From an uncultured Clostridia bacterium (GTDB lineage Bacteria; Bacillota; Clostridia; Christensenellales; Borkfalkiaceae), in NCBI GenBank assembly GCA_934247855.1, contig CAKQKA010000003.1:1-35096 (forward strand): 35,096 nucleotides of DNA. The letters run 5' to 3'. How positions within the stretch are numbered: the first letter of the stretch is position 1; each line of letters starts with the position of its first letter. Position numbers and translations under genes: made by a program. The notes under the pieces are model-generated. The model made no database searches, was not told the DNA's origin, and saw only the letters and a program-made list of their open reading frames with translations. Shown one piece after another: positions 16,364 to 23,962 of the stretch.

Positions 16364-17545
16364 ATGGCATATAATTTTGATTTGACTATCGATAAAAAAA
16401 GCACGGGTTCTTTGAAGTGGGATATCGGCGAAAACGAAATTCCGCTATGGGTGGCGGATATGGATTTCGATACCGCCCCCGCGATTAAAAATGCGATTTT
16501 GCATCGAGCCGAACAAGGCGTGTTCGGTTATAACGTTGTAACCGACGAATGGTATAGCGCGATTTGCGGCTGGTGGTCGCGCCGTCACGGTATAAACATC
16601 CCCAAGGACGAACTCGTATTTTGTACGGGTGTTGTGCCGGCAATATCGTCCGCGGTAAGACGGCTTACCGCTCCTAACGAAAAAGTTATTATTCAGACGC
16701 CCGTATATAACATATTTTTCAACTCGGTTTTAAACAACGGCAGGCGCGTCGTCGAAGCCCCTCTTTTATACGAAAAAGGGAGCTATAGGTTGAATATCGA
16801 CGATTTGGAGGAAAAATTTGTCGATAAAGAAACCACGCTTATGATACTTTGCAACCCGCATAACCCGGTCGGAAAAATATGGACGAAAGAAGAACTCGCT
16901 TTAATAGGCGAGCTTAGCGAAAAGTATTCGGTAACGGTGATTTCCGATGAAATTCACTGCGATATTACAACGCCGGGTAAAAGATATGTGCCTTACGCTT
17001 CCGTATCCGAGGCTTGCGCGCAAAACAGCGTTACATGCATATCGGCGACAAAAGCGTTCAATATCGCAGGGCTTCAGTGCGCAGCGGTGTACTCGTTCAA
17101 TAAAAAGCTTTTGGCAAGGGTGAACCGCGCGCTTAACACCGACGAGGTTGCCGAACCCAACTCTTTTGCAATGTGCGCAACCGTCGCTGCGTTTGACGAA
17201 TGCGAGGACTGGCTTGACGAAATGTGCGCCTATACGTCCGAAAACAAGGCTTTCGTCGCAAATTTTATTGCAAAAAACATACCGCAACTCAAGTTCGTTT
17301 CGTCCGACGCGACTTACCTTTGCTGGGTAGATTGCGGTGCGTTTATCGGCGGTAAGCCTTTTGAAAACGCTGCCGAGTTATGCAAAGAATTAAGAAAAAC
17401 GACGGGCGTTATTTTATCAGAGGGCGGGCAGTATGGTCTTTGCGGCGATAAATTCGTCCGCATAAACGTTGCCTGTCCGAAAGAATTGTTGACTTGTGCG
17501 CTTGAAAGAATAAAATCGTTTTTCGATAAGGTCGTATTGTTTTAA
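16364..17545 (+). CDS. MalY/PatB family PLP-dependent aminotransferase (C-S lyase)
   Basis: 393 residues of a fold-type I class I/II aminotransferase. Features are WVADMDFDTAPAI near the start, TPVYNIFFN, CNPHNPVGKIW, SDEIHCDI, and the PLP lysine in SATKAFNIAGL (Lys230). Members of this family cleave cystathionine or cysteine conjugates (PatB) or also repress maltose genes (MalY of E. coli). The sequence supports a cystathionine beta-lyase-like activity, but the true substrate is not certain. It is linked to the DUF3737 gene upstream. No clear terminator follows. Confidence 0.92.
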   Translation: MAYNFDLTIDKKSTGSLKWDIGENEIPLWVADMDFDTAPAIKNAILHRAEQGVFGYNVVTDEWYSAICGWWSRRHGINIPKDELVFCTGVVPAISSAVRRLTAPNEKVIIQTPVYNIFFNSVLNNGRRVVEAPLLYEKGSYRLNIDDLEEKFVDKETTLMILCNPHNPVGKIWTKEELALIGELSEKYSVTVISDEIHCDITTPGKRYVPYASVSEACAQNSVTCISATKAFNIAGLQCAAVYSFNKKLLARVNRALNTDEVAEPNSFAMCATVAAFDECEDWLDEMCAYTSENKAFVANFIAKNIPQLKFVSSDATYLCWVDCGAFIGGKPFENAAELCKELRKTTGVILSEGGQYGLCGDKFVRINVACPKELLTCALERIKSFFDKVVLF

Positions 17546-17616
17546 TCTTGCGTGTGTTCAGAGCTTAACTAAAGTGCGGCGGGTATAAACGCAAAAGTTT
17601 TTAACATACTACCGTT

Positions 17617-17823
17617 ATGAAATTAAGCGGAATTTTATCGTATATACTTGTTGCGCTCGGTGCGCTTTTATGGCTGATTTTCGGTCTTTTAAATATTAAC
17701 GTTATAGGCGAAATATTTGGCTATAGGTCGATTATCGCACGTTATATATACGTCGGAATAGGTGTCGGCGGTATGTTTTTTATATATGTTTCTTTAGCTT
17801 TTCACCCGCTTAAAGGTTTATAA
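17617..17823 (+). CDS. DUF378 family small membrane protein
   Basis: 68 residues with two membrane helices (about 5-27 and 43-62). The pattern LVALGALLWLIFGLLNINVIGEIFG, broken by a loop, then RYIYVGIGVGGMFFIY, is that of DUF378 (YuzA-like) proteins, whose function is unknown. ATG 17617 has no good ribosome binding site. The loop between the helices (GYRSIIA) is encoded by a copy of the 17-bp repeat with one mismatch, at 17721-17737, read in frame. Confidence 0.75.
   Translation: MKLSGILSYILVALGALLWLIFGLLNINVIGEIFGYRSIIARYIYVGIGVGGMFFIYVSLAFHPLKGL
17721..17737 (-). repeat. Dispersed 17-bp dyad, copy H (1 mismatch), inside the DUF378 gene
   Basis: CTATAGGTCGATTATCG on the plus strand, translated in frame as part of GYRSIIA. 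Confidence 0.85.
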
Positions 17824-17890
17824 TTCGGGCGGGATTCCGGCAGACAAAACGCGTAAAACGTAAAACTTATGTAATTTGTGCTAAAAACGG

Positions 17891-17919
17891 TTGCCGTTTT
17901 TGGGATATAGTGCTATAAT
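17891..17919 (+). promoter_or_regulatory. Sigma-A promoter of queT
   Basis: TTGCCG (17891-17896), 17-bp spacer, perfect TATAAT (17914-17919). Transcription should start near 17926, just before the riboswitch. Confidence 0.75.
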
Positions 17920-17929
17920 CGTACTGCTA

Positions 17930-17971
17930 AGGAAGGTTTTCGGAGAACACTTCCTACTAAAAAAACCGAGG
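17930..17971 (+). promoter_or_regulatory. preQ1-I riboswitch
   Basis: P1 is AGGAAG (17930-17935) with CTTCCT (17950-17955). The loop carries the conserved ACAC just before P1's 3' strand. An A-rich strand (TACTAAAAAAA) follows, and the tail CCGA (17966-17969) can pair with loop TCGG (17940-17943) to form the pseudoknot. These are the parts of the preQ1-I aptamer. The queT ribosome binding site GAGG (17968-17971) overlaps the pseudoknot tail, so ligand binding should hide it and lower translation. The downstream gene is a queuosine-precursor transporter, which fits. Confidence 0.88.
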
Positions 17972-17981
17972 TAAATTCAAT

Positions 17982-18485
17982 ATGAAATCCGCAGCTCCTT
18001 TGGCGCGCGCGGCGGTTATTGCCGCAGTGTACGCTGTTTGCACGGTAGTTATCACGCCGCTTTCTTACGGCGCGGTAAGAATTGCCGAGTGTCTATGCAT
18101 TCTGGCTTTTTTTTATGACGAAGCGGTCGTCGGTCTTACGATCGGATGTTTAATCGCCAATTTGTTTTCGCCTTGCGGTCCGATAGACGTGTTGGTCGGA
18201 ACGAGCGCAACGCTTATCGCCGTGCTTTTGTCAAACATTACGTTTAAACGAATTAAAAACAAAGCGCTCGGCTTTATCGTGGGCGCGTCGTTCCCGATTA
18301 TAGTCAACGCGTTGCTCGTGCCTGTATCTATACTCGTTGCTTCGCCCGAAGAGGGCAGTTACTTTATCGTTGCGTTGCAGGTCGGTTTAGGTCAGGCGGC
18401 GGTAATCCTTACGTTGGGGCTTGCGCTTTACGTGGTACTTTTGAAACTTTTCGATAACGGCGTATTAAAAATCAAAAAACCTTGA
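17982..18485 (+). CDS. queT: Queuosine precursor transporter QueT (ECF S-component)
   Basis: 167 residues, five or six membrane helices. The QueT family pattern is seen in LARAAVIAAVYAVCTVVITPLSYGAVRIAECLCIL (the arginine-glutamate RIAE is the family hallmark), GLTIGCLIANLFSP and DVLVGTSATLIAV. QueT is the substrate-binding membrane part of an energy-coupling factor transporter that brings in preQ1 or related deazapurines. The shared ECF ATPase and EcfT genes are not in this window. The preQ1-I riboswitch upstream and tgt downstream support the call. GAGG lies 10 bases before ATG 17982. Confidence 0.93.
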   Translation: MKSAAPLARAAVIAAVYAVCTVVITPLSYGAVRIAECLCILAFFYDEAVVGLTIGCLIANLFSPCGPIDVLVGTSATLIAVLLSNITFKRIKNKALGFIVGASFPIIVNALLVPVSILVASPEEGSYFIVALQVGLGQAAVILTLGLALYVVLLKLFDNGVLKIKKP

Positions 18486-18510
18486 CAAAACGGTCGAGAT
18501 ACTATAATAT
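18482..18510 (+). promoter_or_regulatory. Possible promoter overlapping the queT stop
   Basis: A perfect TTGACA (18482-18487) overlaps the queT stop codon. TATAAT follows after 15 bp, or TAATAT (18505-18510) after 17 bp. It lies directly before the hairpin at 18521-18560. It could drive tgt through that hairpin, or be chance. Confidence 0.45.
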
Positions 18511-18520
18511 TTAGTAAACG

Positions 18521-18562
18521 AAAAATGCCTTACGTTAAAACCGAAAACGCAGGTATTTTTTT
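18521..18562 (+). terminator. Terminator or attenuator between queT and tgt
   Basis: AAAAATGCC (18521-18529) pairs with GGTATTTTT (18552-18560), one G-U pair, and an inner CGTT/AACG helix, ending in seven T. Confidence 0.65.
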
Positions 18563-18627
18563 GTGAGTAATTTTATAGCGGAGTTTTTTGCTATCGTATT
18601 GCTTGGCGCAAATCGGCTCAAAATAGC

Positions 18628-18644
18628 CGATAACGGTGCTATAG
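18628..18644 (+). repeat. Diverged relative of the dispersed dyad (copy O)
   Basis: CGATAACGGTGCTATAG keeps both arms but has a different centre (5 mismatches). It overlaps a perfect hairpin, ATCGGCT (18612-18618) with AGCCGAT (18625-18631), just before tgt. Confidence 0.35.
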
Positions 18645-18665
18645 CCCCGCTTTTGTGGAAACATT

Positions 18666-19781
18666 ATGGAAAAATTTTCTTATGAAGTCGTAAAACAAGA
18701 TCCGAAATACGGCGCGCGCGCAGGTATTTTACACACGCCGCATGGCGATATCGAAACGCCTATTTACATGCCCGTGGGTACGCAGGCAACGGTAAAGGGC
18801 ATGCTCCCGCGCGATATAAAAGAGGCGGGCGCGCAAATCATTTTGTCCAATACATACCATTTGTACATGCGTCCCGGGGACGAAATAGTAAAAAAGGCGG
18901 GCGGGCTGCATAAATTTATGAACTGGGACAGACCTATTCTTACCGACAGCGGCGGTTTTCAGGTCTTTTCGCTCGCAAAACTTAACGATATCAAGGACGA
19001 GGGCGTTGTATTTTCGTCTAACGTGGACGGTTCAAAGCATTTTATCACGCCCGAACGCGCCATTCAGATAGAAAACAATCTCGGCGCGGATATCATAATG
19101 GCGTTCGATCAGTGCAGCGCGTACGGCACCGACCATAAGGGGTCGGAAGTCGCTATGAAGCGCACGCTTAAGTGGCTTGATCGCTGTTACAACGAGCATA
19201 AAAACGAAAATCAGGCGTTGTTCCCCATAGTTCAGGGCAATTTGTTCGGCGACTTGCGAGAGATTTCTTTGCGCGAAACCATTCCTTATGCGAAGTACGG
19301 TATGGGTATCGGCGGCTTGTCTGTCGGTGAACCCAAAGAGCTTATGTACGAAATGCTCGACCTTATGCAGGACAAATATCCTACGAACATTCCGAGATAT
19401 CTTATGGGCGTCGGCAGCCCCGATTGCATAATAGAGGGCGTGCTCCGCGGTATCGATATGTTCGACTGTGTGCTTGCAACTCGCATTGCGCGTAACGGCA
19501 CTGCGATGACTTCGCACGGCAAAGTAGTGGTAAGAAACGGTAAATATAAAGAAGATTTTACTCCGTTGGACGATGAATGCGATTGTTATTGCTGCAAAAA
19601 TTACACTAAAGCGTACCTGCGCCACCTTGTAAACGTTAACGAAATGCTTGCGGGCATGCTGCTTAGTTTGCATAACGTTACTTTCCTTGTCAACTTGTCG
19701 AAAAATCTCAGAAAAGCCATTATCGGCGGTTATCTTGACGATTTTGTCAAAGAATTTTATGCAAAGTACGGAAAAATGTAA
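18666..19781 (+). CDS. tgt: tRNA-guanine transglycosylase
   Basis: 371 residues, the normal bacterial Tgt length. It shows DSGGFQVFSL with catalytic Asp94, GIGGLSVGEPKELMYEML, nucleophile Asp267 in FDCVLATRIARNGT, and the zinc site Cys305, Cys307, Cys310 and His336. Tgt swaps G34 for preQ1 in tRNAs with GUN anticodons, the key step of queuosine synthesis. With QueT just upstream under a preQ1 switch, the locus points to salvage of imported precursor. No queuosine biosynthesis genes are in the window. yajC follows, as in many bacteria. Confidence 0.97.
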   Translation: MEKFSYEVVKQDPKYGARAGILHTPHGDIETPIYMPVGTQATVKGMLPRDIKEAGAQIILSNTYHLYMRPGDEIVKKAGGLHKFMNWDRPILTDSGGFQVFSLAKLNDIKDEGVVFSSNVDGSKHFITPERAIQIENNLGADIIMAFDQCSAYGTDHKGSEVAMKRTLKWLDRCYNEHKNENQALFPIVQGNLFGDLREISLRETIPYAKYGMGIGGLSVGEPKELMYEMLDLMQDKYPTNIPRYLMGVGSPDCIIEGVLRGIDMFDCVLATRIARNGTAMTSHGKVVVRNGKYKEDFTPLDDECDCYCCKNYTKAYLRHLVNVNEMLAGMLLSLHNVTFLVNLSKNLRKAIIGGYLDDFVKEFYAKYGKM

Positions 19782-19845
19782 GTATTCGCAAAAAATAACT
19801 TGCTAAAATAACGTTTTTCATTTATTATATATAAAAAAGCGAAAG

Positions 19846-19878
19846 CGGGCGGCACGCTACGGTGCCGTTGCCCGTTTT
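19846..19878 (+). terminator. Terminator-like hairpin between tgt and yajC
   Basis: CGGGC-GGCAC (19846-19855) pairs with GTGCC (19862-19866) and GCCCG (19870-19874), followed by TTTT. It ends 16 bp before the yajC start and overlaps a 16-bp palindrome (19872-19887) that contains part of the yajC ribosome binding site. Confidence 0.55.
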
Positions 19879-19894
19879 GCAAAACGGAGAAAAG

Positions 19895-20413
19895 ATGTTT
19901 AACATATTGTATTCATTATTGGAAACGTCAGCCGAAACCTCTGCGAATCAAGGGGGTTTTGCCGGTTTTATTGCGCGGTACGGTTTATTGATCGTTATCG
20001 CGGTGCTTTTTATCGGTATGATCTGGTTTTCGAGCCGTCAGCGTAAAAAGCAGGAAAAAGAAATGAACGACAAACTCAGCTCGCTCAAAATCGGCGATAA
20101 GATCGAAACTATCGGAAGAATTTACGGAACTATCGTTTCCGTTAACGAGGAAGAAAACACGATCATTGTTCTTACGGGCGACGAAGATCACCCCGGTTAC
20201 GTTAAACTCGACAAAATGGCGGTATACCGCACTATAGTAGATTACCCCGAACAACCCGCTGCCGAAACGACCGAAAACACGGTTGCCGCATCTGCGGAAA
20301 CGACCGAAACGGCTGAACCCGCCGCTGAAAACGTGTTTGAAGAAACCGCTGCCAAAGAGGCTGAACCCGCCGACGGCGCAGAAGAAAACAAATCCGGAAA
20401 TTCGGAAAACTAA
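19895..20413 (+). CDS. yajC: Preprotein translocase subunit YajC
   Basis: 172 residues from ATG 19895, behind CGGAGA. One membrane helix (about 23-43) is followed by FSSRQRKKQEKEMNDKLSSLKIGDKIETIGRIYGTIV, the conserved YajC core. It associates with SecDF and the Sec translocon in the membrane. The last 50-60 residues are an Ala/Glu/Thr-rich acidic tail that is longer than usual and probably disordered. The common neighbours secD and secF are not downstream; a terminator and the glycogen locus follow instead. Confidence 0.93.
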   Translation: MFNILYSLLETSAETSANQGGFAGFIARYGLLIVIAVLFIGMIWFSSRQRKKQEKEMNDKLSSLKIGDKIETIGRIYGTIVSVNEEENTIIVLTGDEDHPGYVKLDKMAVYRTIVDYPEQPAAETTENTVAASAETTETAEPAAENVFEETAAKEAEPADGAEENKSGNSEN

Positions 20414-20426
20414 ATAAGAATTACAG

Positions 20427-20463
20427 CCGATAATCGACCTATACGCCGACTTATCGGTTTTTT
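20427..20463 (+). terminator. Intrinsic terminator of yajC, formed by a dispersed repeat copy
   Basis: CCGATAA (20427-20433) pairs perfectly with TTATCGG (20451-20457), followed by six T. The 5' arm is the start of repeat copy I. Confidence 0.7.
20428..20444 (+). repeat. Dispersed 17-bp dyad, copy I (2 mismatches)
   Basis: CGATAATCGACCTATAC, forming the first half of the yajC terminator. Confidence 0.75.
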
Positions 20464-20585
20464 CTTGTGTTTTTTACCGCACGAAAGTTGTCGGCGAAAC
20501 ATAAGTAAATCGCAAGCGGGGCGCAGCCTGCAAATCCGCAAATTAAGTTTTTTTTCGATCTGCGGCGAAAAAATCTTCAAATCGG

Positions 20586-20614
20586 TTGATAAAACGGGCG
20601 AAGTATAGTATAAT
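20586..20614 (+). promoter_or_regulatory. Sigma-A promoter of the glycogen locus
   Basis: TTGATA (20586-20591), 17-bp spacer, perfect TATAAT (20609-20614). Transcription should start near 20621. Confidence 0.8.
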
Positions 20615-20620
20615 AAATTT

Positions 20621-20734
20621 GCGAAGAAGATAAAAATATCGGTCGCCCGCGCATGAGGGCAATCCGCCCGCAAAAGTGTTGAAAAACGCCTCGGTTTCGG
20701 GGTAACTGACGTAAAGTCGCTCGGCGGCTACTTA
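20621..20734 (+). promoter_or_regulatory. Structured 5' leader of glgB (unidentified, possible riboswitch)
   Basis: The leader can form a row of hairpins: GGGC-AATCC-GCCC (20657-20669), GTGTT-GAAA-AACGC (20676-20689, a GNRA-type loop) and CCTCG-GTTT-CGGGG (20689-20702, one G-U pair). GGTCGCCC (20641-20648) could instead close the whole set by pairing with GGGGTAACT (20699-20707) with a mismatch. No T-run follows. I do not recognise a named riboswitch class. The remaining gene-free DNA before it, 20464-20585, shows nothing else. Confidence 0.4.
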
Positions 20735-20758
20735 ATGCTCAATCACAAAAGGCTGTTT

Positions 20759-22630
20759 ATGAAAAACGATCTACCTGTTTATTTATTTCATCAAGGCACT
20801 AATTACCGTTCTTATGATTTTCTCGGGAGCCATTTCGGGAAAGAGAACGGCAAATCGGGTGTCTTTTTTCGCGTGTATGCGCCCCATGCATACGCCGTTT
20901 CGGTCGTGGGTGATTTTAACGGATGGGACGAAACCAAAAATCCGATGACGAAGATTTCCGATCAGGGCGTTTACGAAACGTTCGTCGAAGGTCTTAAAGA
21001 ATACGATTCTTATAAATATGCCGTAAAATCCGCCGAAAAGTGGACGTTTAAAGCCGATCCGTACGCATTCCATGCCGAAACTTCTCCGCAAACCGCGTCC
21101 AAAGTTTACGAACTCGACGGTTACGCGTGGAAGGACGGAAAATATATGGATGCCCGTTCGGAACGCGACGTTTATTCCGAACCGGTCAACATTTACGAGG
21201 TAAACTTAGGCAGTTGGAAACGTCACGAAAACGGCGATTATTACACCTATCGCGAATACGCAAGCGAACTCGTGGCGTATCTTAAAAAGATGAATTACAC
21301 GCACGTGGAACTTATGCCGATAACCGAGTTTCCGTTCGACGGCAGCTGGGGATATCAGGTAACGGGTTATTTTGCGGTAACGTCGCGTTTCGGCACTCCG
21401 CACGATTTTATGTATTTTGTGGACGAGTGCCACAAAGCGGGCATCGGCGTAATTCTCGACTGGGTTCCCGCGCATTTTCCCAAGGACGAGCACGGACTTT
21501 ATATGTTCGACGGCACTTGTTGTTACGAGTATTCGGACGAGCGTCTGCGCGAACATAAAGGTTGGGGAACCTGCGTTTTCGATTTCGGTAAGAACGAAGT
21601 TCAGTCGTTTCTGATTTCTTCCGCGACTTTCTTTTTCGATAAATATCATATCGACGGCTTGCGCGTAGATGCGGTTGCTTCTATGCTTTATCTCGATTAC
21701 GACCGCAAAGACGGCGAGTGGCTGGCAAACGACGAGGGCGGCAACATAAACAAAGCCGCGGTCGCGCTTTTAAGAAAAACCAACAGCGCGATATTCGGCA
21801 GTTTTGCGGGAGTCATGATGATAGCCGAAGAATCAACGGCGTTTCCGCTTGTAACCGCGCCCGTGTGCGACGGCGGGCTCGGATTCAATTTCAAATGGAA
21901 CATGGGTTGGATGAACGACGTATTGTCGTATGTTTCCACCGATCCGTATTTCAGGGGCGGTTGCCACAATAAAATGACTTTCTCTATGATGTATGCTTTT
22001 TCGGAGAATTTCATCTTGCCCGTTTCGCACGACGAGGTTGTGCACGGAAAGCACTCGCTCATAGACAAAATGCCCGGCGATTACGACAGCAAGTTTGCAA
22101 CCGTCCGCGCGATGATGGGTTTCATGTACTCGCACCCCGGCAAAAAACTTAATTTTATGGGTACCGAGATAGGGCAGTTCAAGGAATGGAATTATAAAGA
22201 GGGCGTGGAGTTTTTCCTGCTCGAGTACGAATCGCATAAAAAGCTGCATTATTTTTTCAAAAAACTCAACGAGTTTTATGCGAATACGCCCGCGCTTTAT
22301 TCGATCGAGCGTTCGTGGGACGGGTTTGAATGGCTTGTTGCCGACGACAGCAACAACAACGTTTACGCTTACGAGCGTATGGACGGCAACGGTCAGTCTG
22401 TCGTCGCGATATGCAACTTTTCGGGCGTAGATCAGAAAAATTATCGTATAGGAATAGGCAAAGGCAAATATAAAGTGGTGTTCGATTCGGATTCGGTTTC
22501 GTTCGGCGGTAAAGGTACTTTTGCTAAAAAGACTTACTCGGTCAAAAACGTGCCGTCGCACGGCAAACGCCAGTCTATTTGCGTCAATATAGCGAAATTA
22601 TCGTTTTTGTATCTTATCAAGGTGCAGTAA
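20759..22630 (+). CDS. glgB: 1,4-alpha-glucan branching enzyme GlgB
   Basis: 623 residues from ATG 20759. Residues about 20-110 are the CBM48-type N-terminal domain (FFRVYAPHAYAVSVVGDFNGW). The GH13 barrel follows, with the catalytic triad seen as Asp304 in GLRVDAVASMLYLDY, Glu357 in IAEEST and Asp425 in VSHDEVVHGK. The enzyme adds alpha-1,6 branches to glycogen. The last 18 residues look like a short non-family extension. ATG 20735 in the same frame would add 8 residues; I prefer 20759 because AAAAGG lies six bases before it. It is the first gene of the glycogen locus, under the promoter at 20586-20614. Confidence 0.96.
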   Translation: MKNDLPVYLFHQGTNYRSYDFLGSHFGKENGKSGVFFRVYAPHAYAVSVVGDFNGWDETKNPMTKISDQGVYETFVEGLKEYDSYKYAVKSAEKWTFKADPYAFHAETSPQTASKVYELDGYAWKDGKYMDARSERDVYSEPVNIYEVNLGSWKRHENGDYYTYREYASELVAYLKKMNYTHVELMPITEFPFDGSWGYQVTGYFAVTSRFGTPHDFMYFVDECHKAGIGVILDWVPAHFPKDEHGLYMFDGTCCYEYSDERLREHKGWGTCVFDFGKNEVQSFLISSATFFFDKYHIDGLRVDAVASMLYLDYDRKDGEWLANDEGGNINKAAVALLRKTNSAIFGSFAGVMMIAEESTAFPLVTAPVCDGGLGFNFKWNMGWMNDVLSYVSTDPYFRGGCHNKMTFSMMYAFSENFILPVSHDEVVHGKHSLIDKMPGDYDSKFATVRAMMGFMYSHPGKKLNFMGTEIGQFKEWNYKEGVEFFLLEYESHKKLHYFFKKLNEFYANTPALYSIERSWDGFEWLVADDSNNNVYAYERMDGNGQSVVAICNFSGVDQKNYRIGIGKGKYKVVFDSDSVSFGGKGTFAKKTYSVKNVPSHGKRQSICVNIAKLSFLYLIKVQ

Positions 22631-22777
22631 ACGTTATAAATTAAAGGGAATTATCACTGAAAACGAAAACGTTTCTATGGGGCGGCTTTCATAAATGCAA
22701 GCGTTTCCGTAAAGGCAGGCGATTGCAAGTTCAAGTCGTTTTGCATAAATCGCTTTCGTAAATAAGGGGAGGAAAAA

Positions 22778-23962
22778 ATGCCGAGACAAAAAGAATGTGT
22801 GGCAATGTTACTTGCCGGAGGGCAAGGCAGCAGACTTTACACACTGACTTCAAAAATTGCAAAACCTGCGGTGCCGTTCGGCGGAAAATACAGAATAATC
22901 GATTTTCCGCTTTCAAACTGCGTAAACTCGGGTATAGACACGGTTGGCGTACTCACGCAGTACCAGCCGCTTGTTCTTAACGATTACATAGGCAACGGGC
23001 AGCCGTGGGATCTCGACCGAACCTACGGCGGGGTTCATATACTGTCGCCTTATCAGGCAAAGCACGGTTCGGAGTGGTACAAGGGTACCGCAAACGCGAT
23101 TTATCAGAACCTGCCGTTCATTCAGCGGTATAACCCCGAGTATGTGCTTATACTTTCGGGCGATCATATCTATAAGATGAACTATGATAAAATGCTCGCG
23201 TTCCACAAAAAGAACGGTGCGGACGTAACCGTTGCGACCATAAAAGTCCCTATGAGCGAGGCTTCGCGTTTCGGTATAGTCAATACGGGCAAAAACGGCA
23301 AAATAGAACAGTTTGAAGAAAAACCCGCCAACCCCAAGAGCGATCTTGCGTCGATGGGTATTTACATCTTCACGGCTGAAAAACTTTATAAATATCTCGA
23401 AAAGGACGATCAGAATCCGAACAGCTCCAACGATTTCGGCAAGAACATTCTTCCCGATATGCTTTCGGCGGGCGAAAAAATGTATGCTTACGTTTTCTCG
23501 GGTTACTGGAAAGACGTCGGCACGATCGATTCGCTGTACGACGCGAATATGGATCTGCTCGGCGAAAAGCCCGTATTCGATATTGCCGATTACAACTGGA
23601 GGATTCATTCGCGCAACCCGGTCGCCCCGCCGCACTATATAGGTCCGGACGGCGTTGTTACTCGCAGTATTGTCGCGCTCGGTTGCGAGGTTGACGGCAC
23701 GGTTAAAAATTCCGTGTTGTCGTCCAACGTCAAAGTCGAAGAGGGAGCGGTAATAGAGGGTAGCGTGGTGTTTTCCGGCTGTACTATCGCCCGCGGCGCG
23801 CATATAGTCAACGCCATCATCGACGAAAACGTGGTAATCGGCGAAAATGCGGTTGTAGGCTCGGGCGAAACTCCGCGCAAAATAACCGTTTTGGGGCGCG
23901 ACGTTCACATCGGCATGTGCGAAGTTATAGAAGCGGGAAAGATTATCGAGGGGGATAAATAA
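22778..23962 (+). CDS. glgC: Glucose-1-phosphate adenylyltransferase, catalytic subunit GlgC
   Basis: 394 residues. The nucleotidyltransferase start AGGQGSRLYTLTSKIAKPAV and the substrate region KYRIIDFPLSNCVNSGI are intact, followed by LSGDHIYKMNYDKML and a left-handed beta-helix C-terminus. It makes ADP-glucose from ATP and glucose 1-phosphate, the committed step of glycogen synthesis. ATG 22778 has a strong GGGGAGG site. The 147-bp gap before it shows no convincing promoter or terminator. The stop overlaps the glgD start by one base (TAATG), so translation is coupled. Confidence 0.96.
   Translation: MPRQKECVAMLLAGGQGSRLYTLTSKIAKPAVPFGGKYRIIDFPLSNCVNSGIDTVGVLTQYQPLVLNDYIGNGQPWDLDRTYGGVHILSPYQAKHGSEWYKGTANAIYQNLPFIQRYNPEYVLILSGDHIYKMNYDKMLAFHKKNGADVTVATIKVPMSEASRFGIVNTGKNGKIEQFEEKPANPKSDLASMGIYIFTAEKLYKYLEKDDQNPNSSNDFGKNILPDMLSAGEKMYAYVFSGYWKDVGTIDSLYDANMDLLGEKPVFDIADYNWRIHSRNPVAPPHYIGPDGVVTRSIVALGCEVDGTVKNSVLSSNVKVEEGAVIEGSVVFSGCTIARGAHIVNAIIDENVVIGENAVVGSGETPRKITVLGRDVHIGMCEVIEAGKIIEGDK

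Noticed and set aside
20621..20734. c-di-GMP-I riboswitch before glgB
   Set aside because: Short look-alike pieces (GGGCAA, CGGGGTAAC) are present, but the tetraloop/receptor hairpins and the GACGCAAAGCC-type junction are not in the right order. Kept only as an unidentified structured leader.
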